DNA from: Marthasterias glacialis
Lineage: Eukaryota; Echinodermata; Asteroidea; Forcipulatida; Asteriidae
NCBI GenBank assembly: GCA_911728455.2
Contig: OU452223.1
Coordinates: forward strand, 7,152,174 to 7,216,173
Reading direction: 5' to 3'
Length of the DNA stretch: 64,000 bases
Shown here: positions 12,441 to 27,828 of the stretch, piece by piece
Position numbering within the stretch: the first letter of the stretch is position 1
Layout of the letters: each line of letters opens with the position of its first letter
Program-made: the position numbers and the translations under genes
Notes under the pieces: model-generated
Database searches by the model: none
What the model saw: only the letters and a program-made list of their open reading frames with translations
Told to the model about the DNA's origin: nothing

Positions 12441-15400
12441 TGAACTTTGTAGCATCAAAGCGCCCGAGTTTGTTTGTACAAAATTGATCTTAGAGCAATC
12501 TGAGCAGTTTTAATTGTTGTCACCGCCATTGTCGCCGAGATTCAGTTAAGAACTTTGCAAGAGCCGATTTTTTTGGTATAAAATCACTCTCAGAGCAATC
12601 TGAGTATTTTGAAATTTTTCGTCTCCAATCTCGCCCGGAATGATTTTTGTAGCATCAGAGCGCCCGAGTTTGCTTGTACAAAATTGATCTTAGAGCAATC
12701 TGAGCAGTTTTTATTTGTGTGACCTCCAATATTGCCGAGATTCAGTAACGAGCTTTACAAGAACCGATTTTGTTTGTACAAAATCAATCTCAGAGCAATC
12801 TGAGTATTTCGAAATTTCTCGTCTCCAATCTCGCCCGGAATGAACTTTGTAGCATCAGAGCGCCCGAGTTTGTTGGTAAAAAATTGATCTGAAAGCAATC
12901 TCAGCAGTTTTAATTTTTGTGACCTCCAATGACGCCGAGATTCAGTTACGAGCTTTGGCAAGAGCCGATTTTGTTGGTACAAAATCTCTCTCAAAGCAAT
13001 CTGAGTATTTTTGAATTTTTCGTCTCCAATCTCGCCGGAAATGAACTTTGTAGCATCAGATCGCCCGAGTTTGTGGGTAAAAAATGAATCTCAGAGCAAT
13101 CTGAGCACTTTTAATTTTTGTCACCTCCAAATGTCGCCGACATTCACTTACAAGCTTTGCAAACAGCCAAGTTTGTTGGTACAAAATCACTCTCAGAGCA
13201 ATCTTAGTATTTTGAAATTTTTCGTCTCCAATCTCGCCCAGAATGAACTTTGTAGCATCAGAGCTACCGAATTTGTTGGTACAAAATGAATCTCAGAGCA
13301 ATCTGAGCAGTTTTAATTTTTGTCACCTCCAAATGACCCAGAGATTCACTTATCAGCTTTGCACAGCCGATTTTGTTGGTACAAAATCACTCTCAAAGCA
13401 ATCTGAGTATTTTTAAATGTTTCGTCTCCAATCTCGCTCAGAATGAACTTTGTATCATCAATGCGCCCGAGTTTGCTTGTACAAAATGAATCTCAAAGCA
13501 ATCTGAGCAGTTTGAATTTTTGTCACCTCCAATGTCGCCGAGAATCACTTACGAGCTTTTAAAACAACCGAGTTTGTTCTGCAATCTCGCCAAGAATGAA
13601 CTAGAAGCATCAGAGCACCTGAGTTTGTTGGTATAAAATCACTCTCAGAGCAATCTGAGTATTTTGAATTTTTCGTCTCCAATCTCGCCCGGAATGAACT
13701 TTGTAGCATCAAAGCGCCCGAGTTGGTTGGTACAAAATTGATCTTAGAGCAATCTGAGCAGTTTTAATTTTTGTCACCTCCAAATGTCGCCGAGATTCAG
13801 TTACAAGCTTTGCAACAGCCGATTTTGTTGGTATAAAAGCACTCTAAGAGCAAGCTGAGTATTTTGAATTTTTCGTCTCCAATGTCGCCCAGAATGAACT
13901 TTGTAGCATCAGAGCACCCGAATTTGTTGGTACAAAATGAATCTCAGAGCAATCTGAGCAGTTTTAATTTTTGTCACCTCCAAATGACCCAGAGATTCAC
14001 TTATCAGCTTTGCACAGCCGATTTTGTTGGTACAAAATCACTCTCAAAGCAATCTGAGTATTTTTAAATGTTTCGTCTCCAATCTCGCTCAGAATGAACT
14101 TTGTATCATCAATGCGCCCGAGTTTGCTTGTACAAAATGAATCTCAAAGCAATCTGAGCAGTTTGAATTTTTGTCACCTCCAATGTCGCCGAGAATCACT
14201 TACGAGCTTTTAAAACAACCGAGTTTGTTCTGCAATCTCGCCAAGAATGAACTAGAAGCATCAGAGCACCTGAGTTTGTTGGTATAAAATCACTCTCAGA
14301 GCAATCTGAGTATTTTGAATTTTTCGTCTCCAATCTCGCCCGGAATGAACTTTGTAGCGTCAGAGCGCCCGAGTTTGTTGGTACAAAATTGATCTCAGAG
14401 CAATCTGAGCAGTTTTAATTGTTGTCACCTCCAAATGTCGCCGAGATTCAGTTACAAGCTTTGCAACAGACGATCTTGTTGGTATAAAAGCACTCTAAGA
14501 GCAAGCTGAGTATTTTGAATTTTTCGTCTCCAATGTCGCCCAGAATGAACTTTGTAGCATCAGAGCTACCGAATTTGTTGGTACAAAATGAATCTCAGAG
14601 CAATCTGAGCAGTTTTAATTTTTGTCACCTCCAAATGTCCCAGAGATTCACTTATGAGCTTTGCAACAGCCGATTTTGTTGGTACAAAATCTCTCTCAAA
14701 GCAATCTGAGTTATTTTTAAATGTTTCGTCTCCAATCTCGCCCAGAATGAACTTTGTAGCATCAGATCGCCCGAGTTTGTGGGTACAAAATGAATCTCAG
14801 AGCAATCTGAGCAGTTTTAATTTTTGTCACCTCCAAATGTCCCAGAGATTCACTTATGAGCTTTGCAACAGCCGATTTTGTTGGTACAAAATCTCTCTCA
14901 AAGCAATCTGAGTTATTTTTAAATGTTTCGTCTCCAATCTCGCCCAGAATGAACTTTGTAGCATCAGATCGCCCGAGTTTGTGGGTACAAAATTGCTCTC
15001 AGAGCAATCTGAGCAGTTTTAATTTTTGTGACCTCCAATGACGCCGAGATTCAGTTACGAGTTTTGGCAAGAGCCGATTTTGTTGGTACAAAATCACTGT
15101 CAAAGCAGTCTGAGTATTTTGAATTTTTTCGTCTCCAATCTCGCCCGGAATGAACTTTGTAGCATCAAAGCGCCCGAGTTTGTTTGTACAAAATTGATTT
15201 AAGAGCAATCTGAGCGGTTTTAATTGTTGTCACCGCCATTGTCGCCGAGATTCAGTTAAGAACTTTGCAAGAGCCGATTTTGTTGGTATAAAATCACTCT
15301 CAGAGCAATCTGAGTATTTTGAAATTTTTCGTCTCCAATCTCGCCCGGAATGATTTTTGTAGCATCAGAGCGCCCGAGTTTGCTTGTACAAAATTGATCT

Positions 15401-18400
15401 TAGAGCAATCTGAGCAGTTTTTATTTGTGTGACCTCCAATGTTGCCGAGATTCAGTAACGAGCTTTACAAGAACCGATTTTGTTGGTACAAAATCACTGT
15501 CAAAGCACTCTGAGTATTTTGAAATTTGTCGTCTCCAATCTCGCCCGGAATGATTTTTGTAGCATCAGAGCGCCCGAGTCTGTTGGTACAAAAATGATCT
15601 GATAGCAATCTGAGCACTTTTAATTTTTGTGACCTCCAATGTCGCCCAGATTCAGTTAAGAGCTTTGCAAGAACCGATTTTGTTGCTACAAAAGCACTCT
15701 CAGAGCAATCTGAGTTTTTTGAATTTTTCGTCTCCAATCTCGCCGGAAATGAACTTTCAGAGCACCCGAATTTGTTGGTACAAAATGAATCTCAGAGCAA
15801 TCTGAGCACTTTTAATTTTTGTCACCTCCAAATGTCCCAGAGATTCACTTATGAGCTTTGCAAGAGCCGATTTTGTTGGTACAAAATCACTCTCAAAGCA
15901 ATCTGAGTATTTTTGAATTTTTCGTCTCCAATCTCGCCCAGAATGAACTTTGTAGCATCAGATCGCCCGAGTTTGTTTGTACAAAATGAATCTCAGAGCA
16001 ATCTGAGCACTTTTAATTTTTGTGACCTCCAATGTTGCCGAGATTCAGTAACGAGCTTTGCAAGAGCCGATTTTGTTGGTACAAAATCACTCTCAGAGCA
16101 ATCTGAGGTTTTTTTACAAAATGAATCTCAGAGCAATCTGAGCAGTTTTAATTTTTGTCACCTCCAAATGTCGCCGACATTCACTTACAAGCTTTGCAAC
16201 AGCCAAGTTTGTTGGTACAAAATCACTCTCAGAGCAATCTTAGTATTTTGAAATTTTTCGTCTCCAATCTCGCCCAGAATGAACTTTGTAGCATCAGAGC
16301 ACCCGAATTTGTTGGTACAAAATGAATCTCAGAGCAATCTGAGCAGTTTTAATTTTTGTCACCTCCAAATGTCCCAGAGATTCAGTTACAAGCTTTGCAA
16401 CAGCCGATTTTGTTGGTATAAAAGCACTCTAAGAGCAAGCTGAGTATTTTGAATTTTTCGTCTCCAATGTCGCCCAGAATGAACTTTGTAGCAACAGAGC
16501 ACCCGAATTTGTTGGTACAAAATGAATCTCAGAGCAATCTGAGCAGTTTTATTTTTTGTCACCTCCAAATGTCCCAGAGATTCACTTATGAGCTTTGCAA
16601 CAGCCGATTTTGTTGGTACAAAATCTCTCTCAAAGCAATCTGAGTTATTTTTAAATGTTTCGTCTCCAATCTCGCCCAGAATGAACTTTGTAGCATCAGA
16701 TCGCCCGAGTTTGTGGGTACAAAATGAATCTCAGAGCAACCTGAGCAGTTTTAATTTTTGTCACCTCCAATGTTGCCGAGATTCAGTAACGAGCTTTGCA
16801 AGAGCCGATTTTGTTGGTACAAAATCACTCTCAGAGCAATCTGAGTTTTTTTTTACAAAATGAATCTCAGAGCAATCTGAGCAGTTTTAATTTTTGTCAC
16901 CTTCAAATGTCGCCGACATTCACTTACCAGCTTTGCAACAGCCAAGTTTGTTGGTACAAAATCACTCTCAGAGCAATCTTAGTATTTTGAAATTTTTCGT
17001 CTCCAATCTCGCCCAGAATGAACTTTGTAGCATCAGAGCTACCGAATTTGTTGGTACAAAATGAATTTCAGAGCAATCTGAGCAGTTTTAATTGTTGTCA
17101 CCGCCATTGTCGCCCAGATTCAGTTAAGAGCTTTGCAAGAGCCGATTTTGTTGGTACAACATCACTCTCAGAGCAATCTGAGTTTTTTGAATTTTTCGTC
17201 TCCAATCTCGCCCGGAATGAACTTTGTAGCATCAGAGCGCCCGAGTTGGCTGGTACAAAATTGCTCTCAGAGCAATCTGAGCAGTTTTAATTTTTGTGAC
17301 CTCCAAATGACGCCGAGATTCAGTTACGAGCTTTGGCAAGAGCCGATTTTGTTGGTACAAAATCACTGTCAAAGCAGTCTGAGTATTTTGAATTTTTTCG
17401 TCTCCAATCTCGCCCGGAATGAACTTTGTAGCATCAAAGAGCCCGAGTTTGTTTGTACAAAATTGATCTTAGAGCAATCTGAGCAGTTTTAATTGTTGTC
17501 ACCGCCATTGTCGCCCAGATTCAGTTAAGAACTTTGCAAGAGCCGATTTTGTTGGTATAAAATCACTCTCAGAGCAATCTGAGTATTTTGAAATTTTTCG
17601 TCTCCAATCTCGCCCGGAATGAACTTTGTAGCATCAAAGTGCCCGAGTTTGTTTGTACAAAATTGATCTTAGAGCAATCTGAGCAGTTTTAATTTTTGTG
17701 ACCTCCAATGACGCCGAGATTCAGTTACGAGCTTTGGCAAGAGCCGATTTTGTTGGTACAAAATCACTGTCAAAGCAGTCTGAGTATTTTGAATTTTTTC
17801 GTCTCCAATCTCGCCCGGAATGAACTTTGTAGCATCAAAGTGCCCGAGTTTGTTTGTACAAAATTGATCTTAGAGCAATCTGAGCAGTTTTAATTGTTGT
17901 CACCGCCATTGTCGCCGAGATTCAGTTAAGAACTTTGCAAGAGCCGATTTTGTTGGTACAAAATCACTCTCAGAGCAATCTGAGTATTTTGAAATTTTTC
18001 GTCTCCAATCTCGCCCGGAATGATTTTTGTAGCATCAGAGCGCCCGAGTTTGCTTGTACAAAATTGATCTTAGAGCAATCTGAGCAGTTTTTATTTGTGT
18101 GACCTCCAATGTTGCCGAGATTCAGTAACGAGCTTTACAAGAACCGATTTTGTTTGTACAAAATCAATCTCAGAGCAATCTGAGTATTTCGAAATTTCTC
18201 GTCTCCAATCTCGCCCAGAATGAACTTTGTAGCATCAGAGCGCCCGAGTTTGTTGGTAAAAAATTGATCTGAAAGCAATCTCAGCAGTTTTAATTTTTGT
18301 GACCTCCAATGACGCCGAGATTCAGTTACGAGCTTTGGCAAGAGCCGATTTTGTTGGTACAAAATCACTGTCAAAGCACTCTGAGTATTTTGAAATTTTT

Positions 18401-21400
18401 CGTCTCCAATCTCGCCCGGAATGATTTTTGTAGCATCAGAGCGCCCGAGTCTGTTGGTACAAAATTGATCTGATAGCAATCTGAGCACTTTTAATTTTTG
18501 TGACCTCCAATGTCGCCCAGATTCAGTTAAGAGCTTTGCAAGAACCGATTTTGTTGCTACAAAAGCACTCTCAGAGCAATCTGAGTTTTTTGAATTTTTC
18601 GTCTCCAATCTCGCCGGAAATGAACTTTCAGAGCACCCGAATTTGTTGGTACAAAATGAATCTCAGAGCAATCTGAGCACTTTTAATTTTTGTCACCTCC
18701 AAATGTCCCAGAGATTCACTTATCAGCTTTGCAAGAGCCGATTTTGTTGGTACAAAATCACTCTCAAAGCAATCTGAGTATTTTTGAATTTTTCGTCTCC
18801 AATCTCGCCCAGAATGAACTTTGTAGCATCAGATCGCCCGAGTTTGTTTGTACAAAATGAATCTCAGAGCAATCTGAGCACTTTTAATTTTTGTGACCTC
18901 CAATGTTGCCGAGATTCAGTAACGAGCTTTGCAAGAGCCGATTTTGTTGGTACAAAATCACTCTCAGAGCAATCTGAGGTTTTTTTACAAAATGAATCTC
19001 AGAGCAATCTGAGCAGTTTTAATTTTTGTCACCTCCAAATGTCGTCGACATTCAGTTACAAGCTTTGCAACAGCCAAGTTTGTTGGTACAAAATCACTCT
19101 CAGAGCAATCTTAGTATTTTGAAATTTTTCGTCTCCAATCTCGCACAGAATGAACTTTGTAGCATCAGAGCTACCGAATTTGTTGGTACAAAATGAATCT
19201 CAGAGCAATCTGAGCAGTTTTAATGTTTGTCACCTCCAAATGTCCCAGAGATTCACTTATCAGCTTTGCACAGCCGATTTTGTTGGTACAAAATCACTCT
19301 CAAAGCAATCTGAGTATTTTTAAATGTTTCGTCTCCAATCTCACTCAGAATGAACTTTGTAGCATCAGTGCGCCCGAGTTTGCTTGTACAAAATGAATCT
19401 CAAAGCAATCTGAGCAGTTTTAATTTTTGTCACCTCCAAATGTCGCCGAGATTCAGTTACAAGCTTTGCAACAGCCGATTTTGTTGGTATAAAAGCACTC
19501 TAAGAGCAAGCTGAGTATTTTGAATTTTTCGTCTCCAATGTCGCCCAGAATGAACTTTGTAGCATCAGAGCACCCGAATTTGTTGGTACAAAATGAATCT
19601 CAGAGCAATCTGAGCAGTTTTAATTTTTGTCACCTCCAAATGTCCCAGAGATTCACTTATGAGCTTTGCAACAGCCGATTTTGTTGGTACAAAATCTCTC
19701 TCAAAGCAATCTGAGTTATTTTTAAATGTTTCGTCTCCAATCTCGCCCAGAATGAACTTTGTAGCATCAGATCGCCCGAGTTTGTGGGTACAAAATGAAT
19801 CTCAGAGCAACCTGAGCAGTTTTAATTTTTGTCACCTCCAATGTTGCCGAGATTCAGTAACGAGGTTTGCAAGAGCCGATTTTGTTGGTACAAAATCACT
19901 CTCAGAGCAATCTGAGTATTTCGAAATTTCTCGTCTCCAATCTCGCCCGGAATGAACTTTGTAGCATCAGAGCGCCCGAGTTTGTTGGTAAAAAATTGAT
20001 CTGAAAGCAATCTCAGCAGTTTTAATTTTTGTGACCTCCAATGACGCCGAGATTCAGTTACGAGCTTTGGCAAGAGCCGATTTTGTTGGTACAAAATCAC
20101 TGTCAAAGCACTCTGAGTATTTTGAAATTTGTCGTCTCCAATCTCGCCCGGAATGATTTTTGTAGCATCAGAGCGCCCGAGTTTGTTGGTAAAAAATTGA
20201 TCTGATAGCAATCTGAGCACTTTAATTTTTGTGACCTCCAATGTCGCCCAGATTCAGTTAAGAGCTTTGCAAGAGCCGATTTTGTTGGTACAACATCACT
20301 CTCAGAGCAATCTGAGTTTTTTGAATTTTTCGTCTCCAATCTCGCCGGAAATGAACTTTGTAGTATCAGAGCGCCCGAGTTTGTTGGTACAAAATTGATC
20401 TGAAAGCAATCTGAGCAGTTTTATTTTTTGTCACCTCCAAATGTCCCACAGATTCACTTATGAGCTTTGCAACAGCCGATTTTGTTGGTACAAAATCACA
20501 CTCAAAGCAATCTGAGTATTTTAAAATGTTTCGTCTCCAATCTCGCCCAGAATGAACTTTGTAGCATCAAATTGCCCGAGTTTGTGGGTACAAAATGAAT
20601 CTCAGAGCAACCTGAGCAGTTTTAATTTTTGTCACCTCCAAATGTCCCCGAGATTCAGTTACGAGCTTTGCAACAGCCGATTTTGTTGGTACAAAATCAC
20701 TCTCAGAGCAATCTGAGGTTTTTTTTCAAAATGAATCTCAGAGCAATCTGAGCAGTTTTAATTTTTGTCACCTCCAAATGTCGCCAACATTCACTTACAA
20801 GCTTTGCAACAGCCAAGTTTATTGGTACAAAATCACTCTCAGAGCAATCTTAGTATTTTGAAATTTTTCGTCTCCAATCTCGCACAGAATGAACTTTGTA
20901 GCATCAGAGCTACCGAATTTGTTGGTACAAAATGATTCTCAGAGCAATCTGAGCAGTTTTAATTTTTGTCACCTCCAAATGTCCCAGAGATTCACTTATC
21001 AGCTTTGCACAGCCGATTTTGTTGGTACAAAATCACTCTCAAAGCAATCTGAGTATTTTTAAATGTTTCGTCTCCAATCTCGCTCAAAATGAACTTTGTA
21101 GCATCAGTGCGCCCGAGTTTGCTTGTACAAAATGAATCTCAAAGCAATCTGAGCAGTTTTAATTTTTGTCACCTCCAATGTCGCCGAGAATCACTTACCA
21201 GCTTTTAAAACAACCGAGTTTGTTCTGCAATCTCGCCCAGAATGAACTAGAAGCATCAGAGCACCTGAGTTTGTTGGTACAAAATCACTCTCAGAGCAAT
21301 CTGAGTATTTTGAAATTTTCGTCTCCAATTTCGCCCGGAATGAACTGTGTAGCATCAGAGCGCCCTGAGTTTGTTTGTAAAAAATTGATCTTAGAGCAAT

Positions 21401-24400
21401 CTGAGCAGTTTTAATTGTTGTCACTGCCATTGTCGCCGAGATTCAGTTAAGAGCTTTGCAAGAGCCGATTTTGTTGGTATAAAATCACTCTCAGAGCAAT
21501 CTGAGTATTTTGAAATTTTTCGTCTCCAATCTCGCCCGGAATGAACTTTGTAGCATCAGAGCGCCCGAGTTTGTTGGTACAAAATTGATCTGATAGCAAT
21601 CTGAGCACTTTTAATTTTTGTGACCTCCAATACCGCCCAGATTCAGTAACGAGCTTTGCAAGAGCCGATTTTGTTGGTACAAAATCACTCTCAGAGCAAT
21701 CTGAGTTTTTTTTACAAAATGAATCTCAGAGCAATCTGAGCAGTTTTAATTTTTGTCACCTCCAAATGTCGCCGACATTCACTTACAAGCTTTGCAACAG
21801 CCAAGTTTGTACGGTACAAAATCACTCTCAGAGCAATCTTAGTATTTTGAAATTTTTCGTCTCCAATCTCGCCCAGAATGAACTTTGCAGCATCAGAGCA
21901 CCTGAGTTTGTTGGTACAAAATCACTCTCAGAGCAATCTGAGTATTTTGAAATTTTCGTCTCCAATCTCGCCCGGAATGAACTTTGTAGCATCAGAGCGC
22001 CTGAGTTTGTTTGTACAAAATTGATATTAGAGCAATCTGAGCAGTTTTAATTTTTGTCACCGCCAATGTCGCCGAGATTCAGTTAAGAGCTTTGCAAGAG
22101 CCGATTTTGTTGGTATAAAATCACTCTCAGAGCAATCTGAGTTTTTTGAATTTTTCGTCTCCAATCTCGCCCAGAATGAACTTTTGTAGCATCACATCGC
22201 CCGAGTTTGTGGGTACAAAATGAATCTCAGAGCAACCTGAGCAGTTTTAATTTTTGTCACCTCCAATGTTGCCGAGATTCAGTAACGAGCTTTGCAAGAG
22301 CCGATTTTGTTGGTACAAAATCACTCTCAGAGCAATCTGAGGTTTTTTTACAAAATGAATCTCAGAGCAATCTGAGCAGTTTTAATTTTTGTCACCTCCA
22401 AATGTCACCGACATTCACTTACAAGCTTTGCAACAGCCAAGTTTGTTGGCATAAAATCACTCTCAGAGCAATCTGAGTATTTTGAAATTTTTCGTCTCCA
22501 ATCTCGCCCGGAATGAACTTTGTAGCATCAGAGCGCCCGAGTTTGTTGGTACAAAATTGATCTGATAGCAATCTGAGCACTTTTAATTTTTGTGACCTCC
22601 AATACCGCCCAGATTCAGTAACGAGCTTTGCAAGAGCCGATTTTGTTGGTACAAAATCACTCTCAGAGCAATCTGAGTTTTTTTTACAAAATGAATCTCA
22701 GAGCAATCTGAGCAGTTTTAATTTTTGTCACCTCCAAATGTCGCCGACATTCACTTACAAGCTTTGCAACAGCCAAGTTTGTATGGTACAAAATCACTCT
22801 CAGAGCAATCTTAGTATTTTGAAATTTTTCGTCTCCAATCTCGCCCAGAATGAACTTTGTAGCATCAGAGCGCCTGAGTTTGTTTATACAAAATTGATCT
22901 TAGAGCAATCTGAGCAGTTTTAATTTTTGTCACCGCCAATGTCGCCGAGATTCAGTTAAGAGCTTTGCAAGAGCCGATTTTGTTGGTATAAAATCACTCT
23001 CAGAGCAATCTGAGTTTTTTGAATTTTTCGTCTCCAATCTCGCCCAGAATGAACTTTTGTAGCATCACATCGCCCGAGTTTGTGGGTACAAAATGAATTT
23101 CAGAGCAACCTGAGCAGTTTTAATTTTTGTCACCTCCAATGTTGCCGAGATTCAGTAACGAGCTTTGCAAGAGCCGATTTTGTTGGTACAAAATCACTCT
23201 CAGAGCAATCTGAGGTTTTTTTACAAAATGAATCTCAGAGCAATCTGAGCAGTTTTAATTTTTGTCACCTCCCAATGTCGCCGACATTCACTTACAAGCT
23301 TTGCAACAGCCAAGTTTGTTGGTACAAAATCACTCTCAGAGCAATCTTAGTATTTTGAAATTTTTCGTCTCCAATCTCGCCCAGAATGAACTTTGTAGCA
23401 TCAGAGCTACCGAATTTGTTGGTACAAAATGAATCTCAGAGCAATCTGAGCAGTTTTAATTTTTGTCACCTCCAAATGACCCAGAGATTCACTTATCAGC
23501 TTTGCACAGCCAATTTTCTTGGTACAAAATCACTCTCAAAGCAATCTGAGTATTTTTAAATGTTTCGTCTCCAAACTCGCTCAGAATGAACTTTGTAGCA
23601 TCAGTGCGCCCGAGTTTGCTTGTACAAAATGAATCTTAAAGCAACCTGAGCAGTTTGAGTTATTTTTAAATGTTTCGTCTCCAATCTCGCCCAGAATGAA
23701 CTTTGTAGCATCAGATCGCCCGAGTTTGTGGGTACAAAATGAATCTCAGAGCAACCTGAGCAGTTTTAATTTTTGTCACCTCCAATGTTGCCGAGATTCA
23801 GTAACGAGCTTTGCAAGAGCCGATTTTGTTGGTACAAAATCACTCTCAGAGCAATCTGAGTTTTCTTTTACAAAATGAATCTCAGAGCAATCTGAGCAGT
23901 TTTAATTTTTGTCACCTCCAAATGTCGCCGACATTCACTTACAAGCTTTGCAACAGCCAAGTTTGTTGGTACAAAATCACTCTCAGAGCAATCTTAGTAT
24001 TTTGAAATTTTTCGTCTCCAATCTCGCCCAGAATGAACTTTGTAGCATCAGAGCTACCGAATTTGTTGGTACAAAATGAATTTCAGAGCAATCTGAGCAG
24101 TTTTAATTGTTGTCACCGCCATTGTCGCCCAGATTCAGTTAAGAGCTTTGCAAGAGCCGATTTTGTTGGTACAACATCACTCTCAGAGCAATCTGAGTTT
24201 TTTGAATTTTTCGTCTCCAATCTCGCCCGGAATGAACTTTGTAGCATCAGAGCGCCCGAGTTGGCTGGTACAAAATTGATCTTAAAGCAATCTGAGCAGT
24301 TTTAATTTTTGTGACCTCCAATGACGCCGAGATTCAGTTACGAGCTTTGGCAAGAGCCGATTTTGTTGGTACAAAATCACTGTCAAAGCAGTCTGAGTAT

Positions 24401-27400
24401 TTTGAATTTTTTCGTCTCCAATCTCGCCCGGAATGAACTTTGTAGCATCAAAGCGCCCGAGTTTGTTTGTACAAAATTGATCTTAGAGCAATCTGAGCAG
24501 TTTTAATTGTTGTCACCGCCATTGTCGCCGAGATTCAGTTAAGAACTTTGCAAGAACCGATTTTGTTGGTATAAAATCACTCTCAGAGCAATCTGAGTTT
24601 TTTGAAATTTTCGTCTCCAATCTCGCCCAGAATGAACTTTTGTAGCATCACATCGCCCGAGTTTGTGGGTACAAAATGAATCTCAGAGCAACCTGAGCAA
24701 ATTTAATTTTTGTCACCTGCAATGTTGCCGAGATTCAGTAACGAGCTTTGCAAGAGCCGATTTTGTTGGTACAAAATCACTCTCAGAGCAATCTGAGGTT
24801 TTTTTACAAAATGAATCTCAGAGCAATCTGAGCAGTTTTAATTTTTGTCACCTCCAAATGTCGCCGACATTCACTTACAAGCTTTGCAACAGCCAAATTT
24901 GTTGGTACAAAATCACTCTCAGAGCAATCTTAGTATTTTGAAATTTTTCGTCTCCAATCTCGCCCAGAATGAACTTTGTAGCATCAGAGCTACCGAATTT
25001 GTTGGTACAAAATGAATCTCAGAGCAATCTGAGCAGTTTTAATTTTTGTCACCTCCAAATGTCCCAGAGATTCACTTATCAGCTTTGCACAGCCGATTTT
25101 GTTGGTACAAAATCACTCTCAAAGCAATCTGAGTATTTTTAAATGTTTCGTCTCCAATCTCGCTCAGAATGAACTTTGTAGCATCAGTGCGCCCGAGTTT
25201 GCTTGTACAAAATGAATCTCAAAGCAATCTGAGCAGTTTTAATTTTTGTCACCTCCAAATGTCCCAGAGATTCAGTTACAAGCTTTGCAACAGCCGATTT
25301 TGTTGGTACAAAATCTCTCTCAAAGCAATCTGAGTTATTTTTAAATGTTTCGTCTCCAATCTCGCCCAGAATGAACTTTGTAGCATCAGATCGCCCGAGT
25401 TTGTGGGTACAAAATGAATCTCAGAGCAACCTGAGCAGTTTTAATTTTTGTCACCTCCAATGTTGCCGAGATTCAGTAACGAGGTTTGCAAGAGCCGATT
25501 TTGTTGGTACAAAATCACTCTCAGAGCAATCTGAGTATTTCGAAATTTCTCGTCTCCAATCTCGCCCAGAATGAACTTTGTAGCATCAGAGCGCCCGAGT
25601 TTGTTGGTAAAAAATTGATCTGAAAGCAATCTCAGCAGTTTTAATTTTTGTGACCTCCAATGACGCCGAGATTCAGTTACGAGCTTTGGCAAGGGCCGAT
25701 TTTGTTGGTACAAAATCACTGTCAAAGCACTATGAGTATTTTGAAATTTGTCGTCTCCAATCTCGCCCGGAATGATTTTTGTAGCATCAGAGCGCCCGAG
25801 TTTGTTGGTACAAAATTGATCTGATAGCAATCTGAGCACTTTTAATTTTTGTGACCTCCAATGTCGCCCAGATTCAGTTAAGAGCTTTGCAAGAGCCGAT
25901 TTTGTTGGTACAACATCACTCTCAGAGCAATCTGAGTTTTTTGAATTTTTCGTCTCCAATCTCGGCCGGAATGAACTTTGTAGCATCAGAGCGCCCGAGT
26001 TTGTTTGTACAAAATTGATCTTAGAGCAATCTGAGCAGTTTTAATTTTTGTCACCTCCAAATGTCGCCGAGATTCAGTTACAAGCTTTGCAACAGCCGAT
26101 TTTGTTGGTATAAAAGCACTCTAAGAGCAAGCTGAGTATTTTGAATTTTTCGTCTCCAATGTCGCCCAGAATGAACTTTGTAGCATCAGAGCACCCGAAT
26201 TTGTTGGTACAAAATGAATCTCAGAGCAATCTGAGCAGTTTTAATTTTTGTCACCTCCAAATGTCCCAGAGATTCACTTATGTCCCAGAGATTCACAACA
26301 GCCGATTTTGTTGGTACAAAATCTCTCTCAAAGCAATCTGAGTTATTTTTAAATGTTTCGTCTCCAATCTCGCCCAGAATGAACTTTGTAGCATCAGATC
26401 GCCCGAGTTTGTGGGTACAAAATGAATCTCAGAGCAACCTGAGCAGTTTTAATTTTTGTCACCTCCAATGTTGCCGAGATTCAGTAACGAGCTTTGCAAG
26501 AGCCGATTTTGTTGGTACAAAATCACTCTCAGAGCAATCTGAGTTTTTTTTTACAAAATGAATCTCAGAGCAATCTGAGCAGTTTTCATTTTTGTCACCT
26601 TCAAATGTCGCCGACATTCACTTACAAGCTTTGCAACAGCCAAGTTTGTTGGTACAAAATCACTCTCAGAGCAATCTTAGTATTTTGAAATTTTTCGTCT
26701 CCAATCTCGCCCAGAATGAACTTTGTAGCATCAGAGCTACCGAATTTGTTGGTACAACATCACTCTCAGAGCAATCTGAGTTTTTTGAATTTTTCGTCTC
26801 CAATCTCGCCCGGAATGAACTTTGTAGCATCAGAGCGCCCGAGTTGGCTGGTACAAAATTGATCTTAGAGCAATCTGAGCAGTTTTAATTTTTGTGACCT
26901 CCAATGACGCCGAGATTCAGTTACGAGCTTTGGCAAGAGCCGATTTTGTTGGTACAAAATCACTGTCAAAGCAGTCTGAGTATTTTGAATTTTTTCGTCT
27001 CCAATCTCGCCCGGAATGAACTTTGTAGCATCAAAGCGCCCGAGTTTGTTTGTACAAAATTGATCTTAGAGCAATCTGAGCAGTTTTAATTGTTGTCACC
27101 GCCATTGTCGCCGATATTCAGTTAAGAACTTTGCAAGAACCGATTTTGTTGGTATAAAATCACTCTCAGAGCAATCTGAGTTTTTTGAAATTTTCGTCTC
27201 CAATCTCGCCCAGAATGAACTTTTGTAGCATCACATCGCCCGAGTTTGTGGGTACAAAATGAATTTCAGAGCAACCTGAGCAGTTTTAATTTTTGTCACC
27301 TCCAATGTTGCCGAGATTCAGTAACGAGCTTTGCAAGAGCCGATTTTGTTGGTACAAAATCACTCTCAGAGCAATCTGAGGTTTTTTTACAAAATGAATC

Positions 27401-27828
27401 TCAGAGCAATCTGAGCAGTTTTAATTTTTGTCACCTCCAAATGTCGCCGACATTCACTTACAAGCTTTGCAACAGCCAAATTTGTTGGTACAAAATCACT
27501 CTCAGAGCAATCTTAGTATTTTGAAATTTTTCGTCTCCAATCTCGCCCAGAATGAACTTTGTAGCATCAGAGCTACCGAATTTGTTGGTACAAAATGAAT
27601 CTCAGAGCAATCTGAGCAGTTTTAATTTTTGTCACCTCCAAATGACCCAGAGATTCACTTATCAGCTTTGCACAGCCGATTTTGTTGGTACAAAATCACT
27701 CTCAAAGCAATCTGAGTATTTTTAAATGTTTCGTCTCCAAACTCGCTCAGAATGAACTTTGTAGCATCAGTGCGCCCGAGTTTGCTTGTACAAAATGAAT
27801 CTTAAAGCAATCTGAGCAGTTTGAATTT

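Noticed and set aside
25441-25986. Longest satellite open frame (181 codons, minus strand)
   Set aside because: Same by-product of the repeat. No domain, no intron signals supporting it and no conservation of frame between blocks.
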